Shown: positions 41,384-49,940 of the stretch, in pieces
Numbering within the stretch: the stretch's first letter is position 1
How the letters are laid out: each line of letters opens with the position of its first letter
Source: Gammaproteobacteria bacterium
Lineage (GTDB): Bacteria > Pseudomonadota > Gammaproteobacteria > UBA6429 > Thiohalophilaceae
Direction: 5' to 3'
NCBI GenBank assembly: GCA_022712915.1
Contig: JAFLJQ010000251.1
Span: 1-49,940, forward strand
Length of the DNA stretch: 49,940 nucleotides
The notes under the pieces: generated by a model
The model's input: the letters and a program-made list of their open reading frames with translations, nothing else
Database searches by the model: none
Told to the model about the DNA's origin: nothing
Translations under genes and position numbers: made by a program

Positions 41384-43708
41384 ATGGTCAAAAGACGTCC
41401 GACGCGTAAACGTAAACCAGCACAACAACAGAAAAAACAGTCTTCTAGGAAAAAACAAGGCAAAAAAAGTCGTTTTCGTCGTTGGCCACATTTGCGTAAA
41501 ATAATTCTTGGCTTGTTTGTTTTGTCTCTGGCCTATGTGGTTTATCTGGATACCATTATCCGTGTCAGTTTTGAAGGGAAGCGTTGGGCTTTGCCCGCCC
41601 ATGTCTATGCCCGTCCGCTGGAACTTTATCCCGGTGTCAGGTTGTCAGCATCCCAGTTTAATCTTGAACTGGAGCGTCTTGGTTATCGTTATACCTACCG
41701 GCCAACTGAACCGGGCAGCTATACTCGGCAGGACGATCGTTTTTACCTGATTAGTCGTTCTTTCCAGTTCTGGGATGGTAAGGAACCTTCTCGTCAGCTA
41801 GATATTCATTTTGAGAATGGTCGACTGGAGAGCCTTAGAGAGGCAGGCCTTGATAAGGATTTGACGCTGGCACGCCTCGATCCCCCCCGTATTGGTGGTA
41901 TTTACCCAACACACCATGAAGACCGTATTCTGGTCCAGTTGCAAGATACTCCGGCATTGTTGGCCAAGGCGTTGACGACAGTCGAAGATCGTAATTTTTA
42001 TTCTCATATTGGTCTGGATGCACGGGCGATTGCCCGGGCCTTGTGGGTCAATTTGACTGGTTCCGGTGGTCTGCAGGGTGGCAGTACTCTTACTCAGCAG
42101 TTGGTAAAAAACTTTTTTCTCACTAATGAGCGAACCCTGTGGCGTAAGGTGAATGAGGCTCTGATGGCCTTGTTGTTGGAATGGCACTACGACAAGAATG
42201 AGATCCTGGAGGCCTATTTTAATGAAGTGTATCTGGGGCAGGATGGTCGTCGTGCCATACACGGTTTTGGTCTGGCGAGCCGGTTCTATTTTGATAAACC
42301 AATAGAACGGTTGAGTTTACCTGAGATTGCCGCCCTGGTGGCCATGATTCGTGGCCCTGGTTATTATCACCCTAATCGTCATCCTGATCGCTTGCTGGAG
42401 CGCCGTAATCTGGTGCTTGAATTGATGTCCAAGCATGGGGTGATCAGTAAGGCACAGTATGGATCGGCCAAGCGGTCTGTCCTGGGTGTAATTCAGGATC
42501 GGGCTAGTGGAGGGAGTTCTTACCCGGCCTTCATGGATTTGGTTAGACGGCAATTGAGAGAGGATTACCGTGACACAGATTTGACGTCAGAGGGTTTGCG
42601 TATATTTACGACCCTTGACCCCTGGGTGCAGGACAGCGTTGAAGAAACGGTCAAGCAACAGGTCAAGTCACTTGACCAGAAAAGAGCCCTTAATGGACAA
42701 CTTCAGGTGGCCGTGATCCTCACCAATACCACCAATGGAGAGGTCTTGGCCATGTTGGGCGATCGCACACCGGGCTATGCCGGGTTTAACCGGGTGCTTG
42801 ATGCCAAACGACCTGTTGGTTCGCTCATGAAACCCGCCGTGTATTTAACGGCTATTGAGAAGAGTGGTCAGTATAATCTACTCAGCCTTGTCGATGATGC
42901 CAGTATTAGCCTGAAGGCGCAGGGCGGCATCGTTTGGTCACCAAAAAATTATGATGGTAAAAGCCATGGCAAGGTGCCGCTTTACGCCGCTTTGGTCAAT
43001 TCCTATAATCTGGCTACGGTACGTTTGGGCATGCAGTTAGGTTTTGAAGCCATTGAGAATACCTTGCAACGTTTGGGTATTCAAAAATCAATTCCGCCTT
43101 ACCCTTCCATGCTGCTGGGGGCTATTGAACTCTCACCTATTGAAATTGCGCAGATGTACCAAACCCTCGCAGCCGGGGGGTTTCGTACTCCCTTGCGAGC
43201 GATTCGAGAGGTTATGACGGCCGATGGCCAGCCTCTGCAACGCTATCCCATACATGTTGAGCAAACCGTTGACGGTAAATCGATCGCCGTATTGACCAGT
43301 GCCATGCAGCAGATCATGCGAAACGGTACAGGCAAAGGGGTGAGACAGTTTTTCCCGGATGACGTGGAATTGGCCGGTAAAACGGGTACCACGGATGAGT
43401 TACGGGATAGTTGGTTTGCCGGTTATGGCAGTGATTATCTGGGCATCGTTTGGCTGGGAACCGATGATAATCAGCCGATTCATCTTTCCGGTAGCAGTGG
43501 AGCCTTGGTCGTATGGGGTGATATGATGCAGCGCTTGCAGATTCAATCCCTGTTGCCCATGGCGCTCGAGGGGGTTGAGGTTTTGCCGATTGACCCTGAT
43601 TCATTGCTGATAGCGGGGGATGGTTGCAGTAAAACGGTGAATTTGGCCTTTATCAAAGGCACGGCACCTGATCGCTACGCAGATTGTGCTGGTGGTGGAC
43701 AACGATAG
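41384..43708 (+). CDS. mrcB: penicillin-binding protein 1B (bifunctional)
   Basis: The ATG at 41384 gives 774 residues; an upstream TTG was rejected. A basic cytoplasmic tail leads to one membrane helix (about 34-55). A UB2H-like segment (about 60-150) is followed by the glycosyltransferase family 51 domain (about 185-360) with T-V-E-D-R-N-F-Y-S-H near 200 (catalytic Glu) and G-G-S-T-L-T-Q-Q-L-V-K-N. The transpeptidase domain (about 440-740) has S-L-M-K at 480 (catalytic Ser), S-Y-N at 540 and K-T-G at 666. It polymerises and crosslinks peptidoglycan at the inner membrane. The presence of UB2H and the single membrane segment favours PBP1B over PBP1A. The GC content is higher than in the island. 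Confidence 0.95.
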   Translation: MVKRRPTRKRKPAQQQKKQSSRKKQGKKSRFRRWPHLRKIILGLFVLSLAYVVYLDTIIRVSFEGKRWALPAHVYARPLELYPGVRLSASQFNLELERLGYRYTYRPTEPGSYTRQDDRFYLISRSFQFWDGKEPSRQLDIHFENGRLESLREAGLDKDLTLARLDPPRIGGIYPTHHEDRILVQLQDTPALLAKALTTVEDRNFYSHIGLDARAIARALWVNLTGSGGLQGGSTLTQQLVKNFFLTNERTLWRKVNEALMALLLEWHYDKNEILEAYFNEVYLGQDGRRAIHGFGLASRFYFDKPIERLSLPEIAALVAMIRGPGYYHPNRHPDRLLERRNLVLELMSKHGVISKAQYGSAKRSVLGVIQDRASGGSSYPAFMDLVRRQLREDYRDTDLTSEGLRIFTTLDPWVQDSVEETVKQQVKSLDQKRALNGQLQVAVILTNTTNGEVLAMLGDRTPGYAGFNRVLDAKRPVGSLMKPAVYLTAIEKSGQYNLLSLVDDASISLKAQGGIVWSPKNYDGKSHGKVPLYAALVNSYNLATVRLGMQLGFEAIENTLQRLGIQKSIPPYPSMLLGAIELSPIEIAQMYQTLAAGGFRTPLRAIREVMTADGQPLQRYPIHVEQTVDGKSIAVLTSAMQQIMRNGTGKGVRQFFPDDVELAGKTGTTDELRDSWFAGYGSDYLGIVWLGTDDNQPIHLSGSSGALVVWGDMMQRLQIQSLLPMALEGVEVLPIDPDSLLIAGDGCSKTVNLAFIKGTAPDRYADCAGGGQR

Positions 43709-43725
43709 GACTTGAGTGATTGATA

Positions 43726-44196
43726 ATGAAACAGCTGTACTATATTTTATTTGCTAGTTTGGTTTTATTGTTAAGTGCCTGTAGTAGTCCCCCACAAAAG
43801 CAACCCGCTGGCTTTGAAGTAGGGGAAGAGGTGCCACAAGGTGAGCAAATTCTGCCTAGTTCCCGCACCAGTAAAACCGTACTGGCACTGCTAGATAATG
43901 CCCGTCAGGCCGCTAAATCCGGTCAGTTACATAATGCTGAGTCACAGCTGGAACGGGCGCTACGCATTGAACCGCGTAATGCCGTACTTTGGCATTACAT
44001 GGCCAAGCTCCGTTTACATCAGGACAGAATTTCCGAAGCCGCCGGTCTGGCGGCCAAATCTAACAGCCTGGCGGGTAAAAACCACAGTTTACAGGCAGAT
44101 AATTGGCGCATTATTGCTCATGCCCGTCACCAGCAGGGTGACGTAGCCGGTGCCCAGCAGGCACAGAACAAGGTTGAGCAACTCAAGCCGCAATAG
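43726..44196 (+). CDS. TPR-containing lipoprotein
   Basis: The ATG at 43726 gives 156 residues; a TTG six bases earlier was dropped. The lipoprotein signal ends in L-L-L-S-A-C-S-S (Cys20). Residues about 55-155 hold two or three TPR repeats, including A-A-K-S-G-Q-L-H-N-A-E-S-Q-L-E-R-A-L-R-I-E-P-R-N and W-H-Y-M-A-K-L-R-L-H-Q. It follows mrcB by 17 bases, so it is probably in the same operon, and could assist PBP1B at the outer membrane. No LpoB domain is seen, but the position resembles that of a PBP-accessory lipoprotein. That suggestion is inference. Confidence 0.88.
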   Translation: MKQLYYILFASLVLLLSACSSPPQKQPAGFEVGEEVPQGEQILPSSRTSKTVLALLDNARQAAKSGQLHNAESQLERALRIEPRNAVLWHYMAKLRLHQDRISEAAGLAAKSNSLAGKNHSLQADNWRIIAHARHQQGDVAGAQQAQNKVEQLKPQ

Positions 44197-44304
44197 TTTC
44201 AGATCGTTAATTTCAATCTGGTGACTGGTCGAGGCTGTTTTTGTTACACTCCCGATCATGCACATCAATAAACCATCAAATTTCATGAACATTAGGCCAC
44301 CACG

Positions 44305-44841
44305 ATGACCGCAGAGCACGATCAGAGTAATGGTAAAGGGGTCTATTCTGTTGATAAGCTGATTAGTGAGGCGCGTCATTTGGCCGCAGAATATCGGCGC
44401 ACCACGGGGCAACCTCTCGGTATCAGTAGTGAGATCGCCCAGCACGATGCCTGCAATCTGCTCAATCTTGAGCCGGTTAAGGATGCGAGTTGTGGTTTCG
44501 ATGCCATTGGCCGAGGGGATAGACAAGGACTCCATATACAGATCAAAGGCCGGGTCATCTTTGATGAGGCTAAAAAGAATCAGCGTATCGGCCAATTAAA
44601 AGTTGAACAGGACTGGGACAGTATCATGCTGGTGCTGATGGATGAAAATTATGAAACCGAATCTATCTACGAGGTCGATCGAGATGTCTTGCTGGAGGCC
44701 TTGAATGATCAAACGGGAAGCAATCGCAGCAAACGTGGTGCGATGTCCGTGGCGAAGTTTAAAAACCTTGCCAGTTTGGTCTGGGCCCGTGAGGAAGGGA
44801 CGGTAGAAAATGAGATTTGGGACAATCAATCTGGTGCCTGA
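44305..44841 (+). CDS. conserved-looking hypothetical protein next to the helicase gene
   Basis: This protein of 178 residues is soluble, with no signal or membrane segment. The middle contains A-I-G-R-G-D-R-Q-G-L-H-I-Q-I-K-G-R and D-W-D-S-I-M-L-V-L-M-D-E-N-Y-E-T-E-S-I-Y-E-V-D. The pattern of an Asp followed by I-Q-I-K-G and an alternating beta strand recalls restriction-endonuclease-like folds (D ... E/Q-x-K), so a nucleic-acid-related role is possible. No specific family is claimed. A possible promoter lies upstream in the 108-base gap. It ends 27 bases before the helicase gene. Confidence 0.75.
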   Translation: MTAEHDQSNGKGVYSVDKLISEARHLAAEYRRTTGQPLGISSEIAQHDACNLLNLEPVKDASCGFDAIGRGDRQGLHIQIKGRVIFDEAKKNQRIGQLKVEQDWDSIMLVLMDENYETESIYEVDRDVLLEALNDQTGSNRSKRGAMSVAKFKNLASLVWAREEGTVENEIWDNQSGA

Positions 44842-44868
44842 GTCATCGATATTAAGTCGAACTGAAAC

Positions 44869-46827
44869 ATGACGCTTTCTGTAAAGGACGTTCTGTCCGA
44901 TTCTGGCCCACTTGCGGCCTCGTTGCCAGGTTTTGCTCCTCGTCTGCAACAGCAGCAAATGGCCGAGGCCATTGAAAAAGCCCTGGGTGAAAAATCGTTA
45001 TTGGTGGCCGAGGCGGGTACGGGCACAGGCAAAACCTTTGCATATCTTGTCCCCAGCCTGTTGAGCGGTAAAAAAATACTGATTTCTACCGGCACCAAAA
45101 ACCTGCAAGATCAGCTCTATCATAAAGATATTCCTTTGGTGCAAAAGGCGCTGGGCATTCCGGTATCAGCGGCCTTGCTAAAGGGGCGAGCCAATTATTT
45201 ATGTCCGCAACGGCTGGAATTGGCCTTTGAGGACAATCAAAGTCTGATTAGACCGGTTATTGATAAATTGCGCCGTATTGCGGAGTGGGGTGGGCGCACT
45301 CGCATAGGGGATCGGGCTGAAGTAAATGATATTGCCGAAGATGATATTATCTGGTCGCGGGTAACATCGACCGCAGATAATTGTCTTGGCCAGGAATGTC
45401 CGAGTCTGAATGATTGTTACCTGGTCAAGGCACGTCGTGCGGCACAAGCGGCGGACATCGTGGTCATCAACCATCATCTTTTATTTGCCGATATGTCGCT
45501 ACGTGAACAGGGTTTTGGTGAACTGCTGCCCATGGCCGATGCCGTAATACTCGATGAGGCCCACCAGTTATCTGAAGTGGCATCGTCCTTTTTTGGGATT
45601 GCGCTCAGTGGTAATCAATTGCTAGAGCTGGCTCGTGATAGTGAGGCGGTCTTTCACAAAGAAATTCACGAAGGCCATGAATTGCCCAAGGCCTGTGATG
45701 AACTGAGCAAAGCGGTACGCGATATGCGTTTGGCCATGGGTGTGGCGCAACGACGCGGTCGTTGGTTGGAGTTTCAGCATAACAAGGCATTACAAAATAC
45801 AATTCAGACTCTCGCGACCAGTCTGGTCAAGTTACATAATTTACTTGAACCCCTTGCTGAACGCAGCAAGGATCTGGAGAGTTGCTATCGGCGTTGTCTG
45901 GATTTAAGTGAGCGGTTTACATTAGCTACAGGGCAGCCGGATGACACCTACATCCACTGGTTTGAAACCCACAAGCGTAGCTTTGCCATACATCTTACAC
46001 CACTGGATATCAGTGAAAACTTTCAGGCCCACCTGAAGGCTATGCCAGGGGCGTGGGTGTTCACCTCTGCAACGCTGAGTGTCAACGGTGGTTTTAATCA
46101 CTTTGTCAGTCAACTGGGTTTGCACGAGGCCACCACAAAAAGCTGGGATAGTCCGTTTGATTTTCAAAGGCAAGCCATGCTTTATTTGCCCAACAACCTG
46201 CCAGAGCCGAACCAGAGCAACTATACCTCGGCCGTCGTTGAGGTAGCCAAGCCGGTACTTGCGGCCAGCGGCGGCCGGGCCTTTATGTTGTTTACCAGTC
46301 ATCGAGCCTTGCGAGAGGCGGCAGAGTTGCTCAAAGACCAGTGTGATTATCCCGTATTGATTCAGGGGGATGCCCCAAGAGATATGTTGCTGGAACAGTT
46401 TCGTCGTGCCGGTAACGCCATCTTGCTGGGAACCAGCAGTTTTTGGGAAGGTGTGGATGTGCGGGGTGAAGCCCTGTCCTGTGTGATTATCGACAAATTA
46501 CCTTTTGCTTCGCCCGGTGATCCCGTTTTGCAAGCCCGCCTGGAGGCCATGCGGCATCAGGGGCAAAACCCCTTCATGGATTTTCAGTTGCCCCAGGCCG
46601 TCATCATGCTCAAGCAAGGAGCCGGGCGTTTGATTCGGGATGTGAATGATACCGGTGTGTTGATGATCTGTGACCCGCGTATGAAGAGCAAACCCTATGG
46701 ACGGATCTTCCTTGCCAGTTTGCCCAACATGCGGCAGACAAGAGACATCAGTGATGTTGTTCGGTTTTGCGAATACATGAAACATTTGAATGATCAGGTT
46801 AGCGTTGATGAAGCTGCTTGCGATTGA
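44869..46827 (+). CDS. yoaA: DinG/YoaA-family Fe-S DNA helicase
   Basis: This is an XPD-type superfamily 2 helicase of 652 residues. Motif I A-E-A-G-T-G-T-G-K-T-F is near residue 45. A four-Cys iron-sulfur domain lies between the Walker motifs (C in N-Y-L-C-P-Q-R, then C-L-G-Q-E-C and N-D-C-Y, about 110-185), and the DEAH box is V-I-L-D-E-A-H near 227. The C-terminal helicase domain has T-S-S-F-W-E-G-V-D-V-R-G and G-A-G-R-L-I-R. The length and the four Cys fit YoaA better than DinG. In E. coli YoaA acts with the DNA polymerase III subunit chi in repair. It overlaps tsaB by 20 bases. Confidence 0.93.
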   Translation: MTLSVKDVLSDSGPLAASLPGFAPRLQQQQMAEAIEKALGEKSLLVAEAGTGTGKTFAYLVPSLLSGKKILISTGTKNLQDQLYHKDIPLVQKALGIPVSAALLKGRANYLCPQRLELAFEDNQSLIRPVIDKLRRIAEWGGRTRIGDRAEVNDIAEDDIIWSRVTSTADNCLGQECPSLNDCYLVKARRAAQAADIVVINHHLLFADMSLREQGFGELLPMADAVILDEAHQLSEVASSFFGIALSGNQLLELARDSEAVFHKEIHEGHELPKACDELSKAVRDMRLAMGVAQRRGRWLEFQHNKALQNTIQTLATSLVKLHNLLEPLAERSKDLESCYRRCLDLSERFTLATGQPDDTYIHWFETHKRSFAIHLTPLDISENFQAHLKAMPGAWVFTSATLSVNGGFNHFVSQLGLHEATTKSWDSPFDFQRQAMLYLPNNLPEPNQSNYTSAVVEVAKPVLAASGGRAFMLFTSHRALREAAELLKDQCDYPVLIQGDAPRDMLLEQFRRAGNAILLGTSSFWEGVDVRGEALSCVIIDKLPFASPGDPVLQARLEAMRHQGQNPFMDFQLPQAVIMLKQGAGRLIRDVNDTGVLMICDPRMKSKPYGRIFLASLPNMRQTRDISDVVRFCEYMKHLNDQVSVDEAACD

Positions 46828-47512
46828 TGCCGCCACCGAGGCCTGTTCGGTTGCCCTGTTAGTCGGGGATGTGATTTATGAACGTTATGTCGTCTTCCCC
46901 AGAGGACACTCCAAACTGTTGTTGAACATGGTGGATGAGATCCTGACTGAGGCCAGTGTCAGCCTGAAATCGCTGGATGCGATTGCCTTTGATCGTGGAC
47001 CGGGCTCGTTTACCGGTGTCAGAATAGGAACCAGTGTCACTCAGGGGCTGGCCTTTGGAGCAGACTTGCCGGTGATCCCCGTTTCCAGTCTGGCGACCAT
47101 CGCACAGGGTGTATGGCGCGAAGGGGGACATAAGCAGGTCTTGTCGGTGATCGATGCGCGTATGGCCGAGGTCTACTGGGGATATTATAGTGCCGAACAG
47201 GGCATCATGACCTTGCAAGGTGCTGAACACATCAGTAAAGCCGAGGCGATTACCCCAGCGAAGGGACAATGTTTCGGAGCCGGTACCGGTTGGCAAGCCT
47301 ATCAAGCAACGTTGCAGATGGCAATGCAGTTGCAAGGGACATTGGGAGTGGAGGGCAAATGTGTGGGGTTTGACCCCGACCGCCTACCCCATGCCGTGGA
47401 TATTCTGAGTTTGGCCAAACCCCTGTTTGAGGCCAGAGAATATGTTCCCGCGGAGCAGGCCTTGCCAACATATTTAAGAAATGAAGTTGCCAAGAAGCAA
47501 TCTCAGGTATAA
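46808..47512 (+). CDS. tsaB: tRNA t6A37 biosynthesis protein TsaB
   Basis: The ATG at 46808 gives 234 residues beginning M-K-L-L-A-I-D-A-A-T-E-A-C-S-V-A-L, which is diagnostic. The conserved R-G-P-G-S-F-T-G-V-R-I-G motif is near residue 64, followed by G-L-A-F-G and P-V-I-P-V-S-S-L. TsaB is an actin-fold scaffold for the TsaD-TsaE-TsaB complex that makes N6-threonylcarbamoyl-adenosine in ANN-decoding tRNAs. An alternative start at 46790 is rejected as it lies deep inside the helicase gene and adds a poor N-terminus. The yoaA-tsaB order is common in gammaproteobacteria. Confidence 0.95.
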   Translation: MKLLAIDAATEACSVALLVGDVIYERYVVFPRGHSKLLLNMVDEILTEASVSLKSLDAIAFDRGPGSFTGVRIGTSVTQGLAFGADLPVIPVSSLATIAQGVWREGGHKQVLSVIDARMAEVYWGYYSAEQGIMTLQGAEHISKAEAITPAKGQCFGAGTGWQAYQATLQMAMQLQGTLGVEGKCVGFDPDRLPHAVDILSLAKPLFEAREYVPAEQALPTYLRNEVAKKQSQV

Positions 47513-47611
47513 TCGGTTCACACAGTTGGTCATGAATTAAGGGCCTGTCTAAAACAGTATATTTCAGACAAGTCTTAAATACCAAAGCTTGTGAGGAGAA
47601 AGGCAGTGGCA

Positions 47612-48172
47612 ATGCGATTGGGTGTTTTATTTTTAGCGTCGGTGTTGTTCATTCCGGCATACAGTCAGGCTGAAATCCCCCTGGTATCAACCGAGTCGAG
47701 TCAACCTCCAAATAATATACAGATTGCAGAGGCTACAACCACCGCCCCCGTTACACCTAAGGCCAACGATGAAGGCATGATTTATGTCAAAAAACGCCGC
47801 AAACCGCTCTCCATTTTATATAAAAGAATTTTTACTGCACTGGAACATAATGGTTATTTTATTCTGATTGAACCCAACATTGGCAAAAATCTTTCTCATT
47901 TTGCCCAGCGCTGGGGCAGTAATTACAACAAAAACAAGCTGGAAGAAATCCGCAGCATGGTATTCTGCAACGCTTGGTTTGCCAATAAGGTAGGCAATGC
48001 TGATCCCCATATGTTAGCACTGTGCCCGTTGCGTATCACCTTAATCCAGAAGGGCAACCTGACCACCATCGTGTTTGTCCGCCCAGGCAAAGTTGCGGTA
48101 GACAGTCCAGCCAGGGATGTGGCAGAAGAGTTGGAGAAGGATATCATCCGTATTATCGAAAACGCCGTTTAA
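47612..48172 (+). CDS. exported DUF302-domain protein
   Basis: The ATG at 47612 follows AGGAGAAAGG at a suitable spacing and gives about 186 residues; the GTG at 47606 is an alternative, and the 47591 GTG lies on top of the ribosome site. A signal peptide (about residues 1-22, V-L-F-L-A-S-V-L-F-I-P-A-Y-S-Q-A) is followed by a Thr/Pro-rich linker and a DUF302-type domain (about 75-185, including M-V-F-C-N-A-W-F-A-N-K-V and C-P-L-R-I-T-L-I). The function of DUF302 is unknown. Its TAA stop codon overlaps the outer arm of the inverted-repeat element at 48170-48351, so the last residues may have been altered by an insertion. Confidence 0.85.
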   Translation: MRLGVLFLASVLFIPAYSQAEIPLVSTESSQPPNNIQIAEATTTAPVTPKANDEGMIYVKKRRKPLSILYKRIFTALEHNGYFILIEPNIGKNLSHFAQRWGSNYNKNKLEEIRSMVFCNAWFANKVGNADPHMLALCPLRITLIQKGNLTTIVFVRPGKVAVDSPARDVAEELEKDIIRIIENAV

Positions 48173-48351
48173 AACGCAACGAGGGCTTGCAATACGGCGT
48201 TAAAAACTATTTTCAAAATGCTCACTTACAGAAACGGAATTCACTCTCGCCCGTCCATGGGCTTTGTGAAATAAGCACATCCTTGTGCAAAGCTCCGCTT
48301 TTGAAAATAGTTTTTGTCTTGCTTTGCTTTACAAGCCCTCGTTGCGTTTTA
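48170..48351. mobile_element. MITE-like element of 182 bases with nested inverted repeats
   Basis: The outer arms are 20-base exact inverted repeats beginning TAAAACGCAACGAGGGCTTG (48170-48189) and its complement at 48332-48351. The inner arms are 17-base exact inverted repeats AAAAACTATTTTCAAAA (48202-48218) and its complement at 48299-48315. The middle adds small stems (GCCC-n6-GGGC and GCACA-n4-TGTGC). It encodes nothing. A TA at each border fits, but does not prove, TA-target insertion of IS630/Tc1 type. The alternative is a very long transcription-stop hairpin for the DUF302 gene. Confidence 0.6.
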
Positions 48352-48571
48352 TATTAATAGCAATAAATATTCAACCACTAAGTCATCAAGGCTCCAAGTA
48401 AAACAGAACGGGTATAACCTTTTTGTACATGTTGGGGTTCAAATGAGTTATTACGATTCATACTCGTTTTTCAATCTGTTGATAAAAAACAAAAATAGCG
48501 CTGTGATTTTTCTCTGCTGAGATCATTTGTGATTTACGTAGTCAGCACTGAAAAAAGTCTGGGTATTTGTT

Positions 48572-49940
48572 TTACCCATATCGACGGACGAGCGGAGTCA
48601 CAATTGGCTTGTGAAATGCTATCCCCCCTTTTAATATGCGACAAAAATCATTTAACAAGCTGTTTAATGCGTAAAAAAGCAGCACAAAAAAATGGACTAA
48701 CCATTTTTTCAAGTTCCAGGCACTCGCAGCCATCAATAAATTTAAAGGGTCGCCCAACTCGCCTTTCAGATAATTTCTCGACAATCTGAAGTCTTGTTTT
48801 AAGTGACCAATAATGGGTTCGATGGCGGCACGCCTGCGACACTGTTTTCTTTTTTTGTCTCGTTGATATCGGTTGTCTTTTTTGAGTGCTTTCTTCGGTA
48901 AAATAATGTCTGTTCCGTTCACTTCATTTTTGCCACGGTAGCCTCGGTCACAAACCGCTTGCTTAACGGCTTTGCCGCGTGAAGTTTCGATATGCTCCAG
49001 CACTTCAGGTAGTGTGTGACTATCGTGATAATTATTTGGGTGACTCACTACACCAACAATAATATTTGTTTTAGCGGTTGATGCCACAGAGGCTTTGCTG
49101 CCATATTCATACTGAACGTGATCTTTTCCTTTGGCCATGCAATACACTTGTGGCTCATGCAAAGAATAGATTTTGTTCTTATCCTTGGATTGTTGTGACA
49201 GCACTTTTCATACATCAAAAAATCAGCCTGATAACACTCAAATAAAGCATATTGGGGGAGTGTACGACGTAATTCTCTGATCAATGCATTGGCGATGGTT
49301 CTAAGGCGTTTAAGTGCGCGCGTTGCTTTTTTTCTTTTTTTAACATGACGGAAGTGTCGAATATCCAAGCGCAATCCTTTCACTTCTTTTACAAACGTTC
49401 GGCGTTGCTGAATACCCTGTGTTTTGGCTATTTTATTGAGTCTATTAATGATCTTGATCGCCAGTTTACTATCTGTGGGATAAGTGATATTTTTTTCCTG
49501 GACTGTCGTGTCAATATTTACCGCACTTTCTAAAGCTGCGCGACCATGTAATGCAATGCTCATTTGAAATATTTTTTCAGCACCTTCCTGACCAATGCGT
49601 TTTCAAAAATGAACCAATTCAGTTGAACAACAAGGTTGTGATCGTTGGAACGTTGTCATGCCACAAAAAGCCTGGTAGTAAGCGTTGCGTTTCCATTGCA
49701 AGACAACGGCTTCATCACTTAAATTTTCCAAATGTTTGAGTAGGCGTAAGCCCACCATTAAACGGATGGGTTTGCTTGGTGCACCAATATCTTTGCTGTC
49801 GTGTTTGGCAAAGGCATCATCGAAATCTTTCCAGGGAATAACCGAGGATAATTGTAATAATGGATCGTTGGGATCGAGCTGTATCAGTAGATCCGTGCCA
49901 AACAGGTTGGTTTGATGAAACTCGGTGCTTTTTGTGAGCA
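48572..49940 (-). pseudogene. IS5-type transposase gene, broken twice (runs off the window end)
   Basis: Read on the minus strand from the window end, the frame is open from 49940 to a TGA at 49605-49603, where the codon breaks the V-H-F-(R)-K-R-I-G motif of this family (CGA to TGA is likely). The frame goes on through A-V-N-I-D-T-T-V-Q-E-K-N (first catalytic Asp) to about 49204. There a one-base loss (expected AAGGTGCTG, found AAGTGCTG) shifts the frame. The rest, down to 48572, holds Y-S-L-H-E-P-Q-V-Y-C, D-R-G-Y-R-G (second Asp) and A-A-I-E-P-I-I-G-H-L-K (catalytic Glu). The start codon is outside the window. It is inactive as it stands. Confidence 0.85.

Noticed and set aside
48170-48351. 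CRISPR array or attC site
   Set aside because: The repeats are inverted and nested, not direct and regularly spaced, and no integron core-site motif pair is recognisable.

Overview
The window reads as a chromosomal segment of a gammaproteobacterium. The right-hand housekeeping block (PBP1b, YoaA-type helicase, TsaB, NlpC/P60 lipoprotein) and the type VI secretion proteins all have a gammaproteobacterial character. The genus cannot be named from this sequence. There is no rRNA, tRNA or CRISPR array that I can see.

Layout. (1) 1-128: 3' end of an IS256-family element, followed by about 430 bases without a convincing gene. (2) 556-16932: one long minus-strand block, read from right to left as tssA, tssB, tssC, a second tssC-like gene, tssE, tssF, tssG and tssH(clpV). 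A 318-base gap follows, then three TPR genes and a small exported protein. (3) 16933-17614: an AT-rich divergent control region with two strong palindromes. (4) 17615-32862: one long plus-strand block, tagH (FHA), tssJ, tssK, tssL, tssM, tagF, pppA, ppkA, a 75-aa protein, then a TolQ/ExbB - ExbD - ExbD - TonB/AgmX-like set. (5) 33175-39729: an ExeA-like ATPase fused to an FHA domain, facing a tightly coupled four-gene operon of a HEAT-repeat/Ser-Thr kinase, two PilT-like ATPases and a double FHA protein, with no pilus genes. (6) 40022-48172: GC-richer housekeeping genes. (7) 48170-48351: a nested inverted-repeat, MITE-like element. (8) 48572 to the window end: a broken IS5-type transposase.

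How it fits together. The T6SS has its membrane complex (TssJLM), baseplate (TssEFGK), TssA, sheath (TssBC), recycling ATPase and a phospho-switch (PpkA, PppA, TagH, TagF). Hcp, VgrG, PAAR and recognisable effectors are not here and must be supplied from elsewhere. The T6SS core lies next to the divergent promoter region. The two distal ends carry the parts of a second envelope machine, TPR lipoproteins on one side and a proton-channel/TonB-like set on the other. Together these resemble the core of the Agl/Glt (Myxococcus gliding) family. The adjacent kinase/FHA/PilT module adds two more FHA proteins, a second kinase and two motor-type ATPases.

The most unusual points are this compound architecture, the pilus-less PilT pair under apparent phospho-signalling, an ExbD pair in which one member lacks the usual membrane Asp, a PpkA with a degenerate sulfatase-modifying-factor domain, and a MITE-like element that supplies the stop codon of a DUF302 gene.
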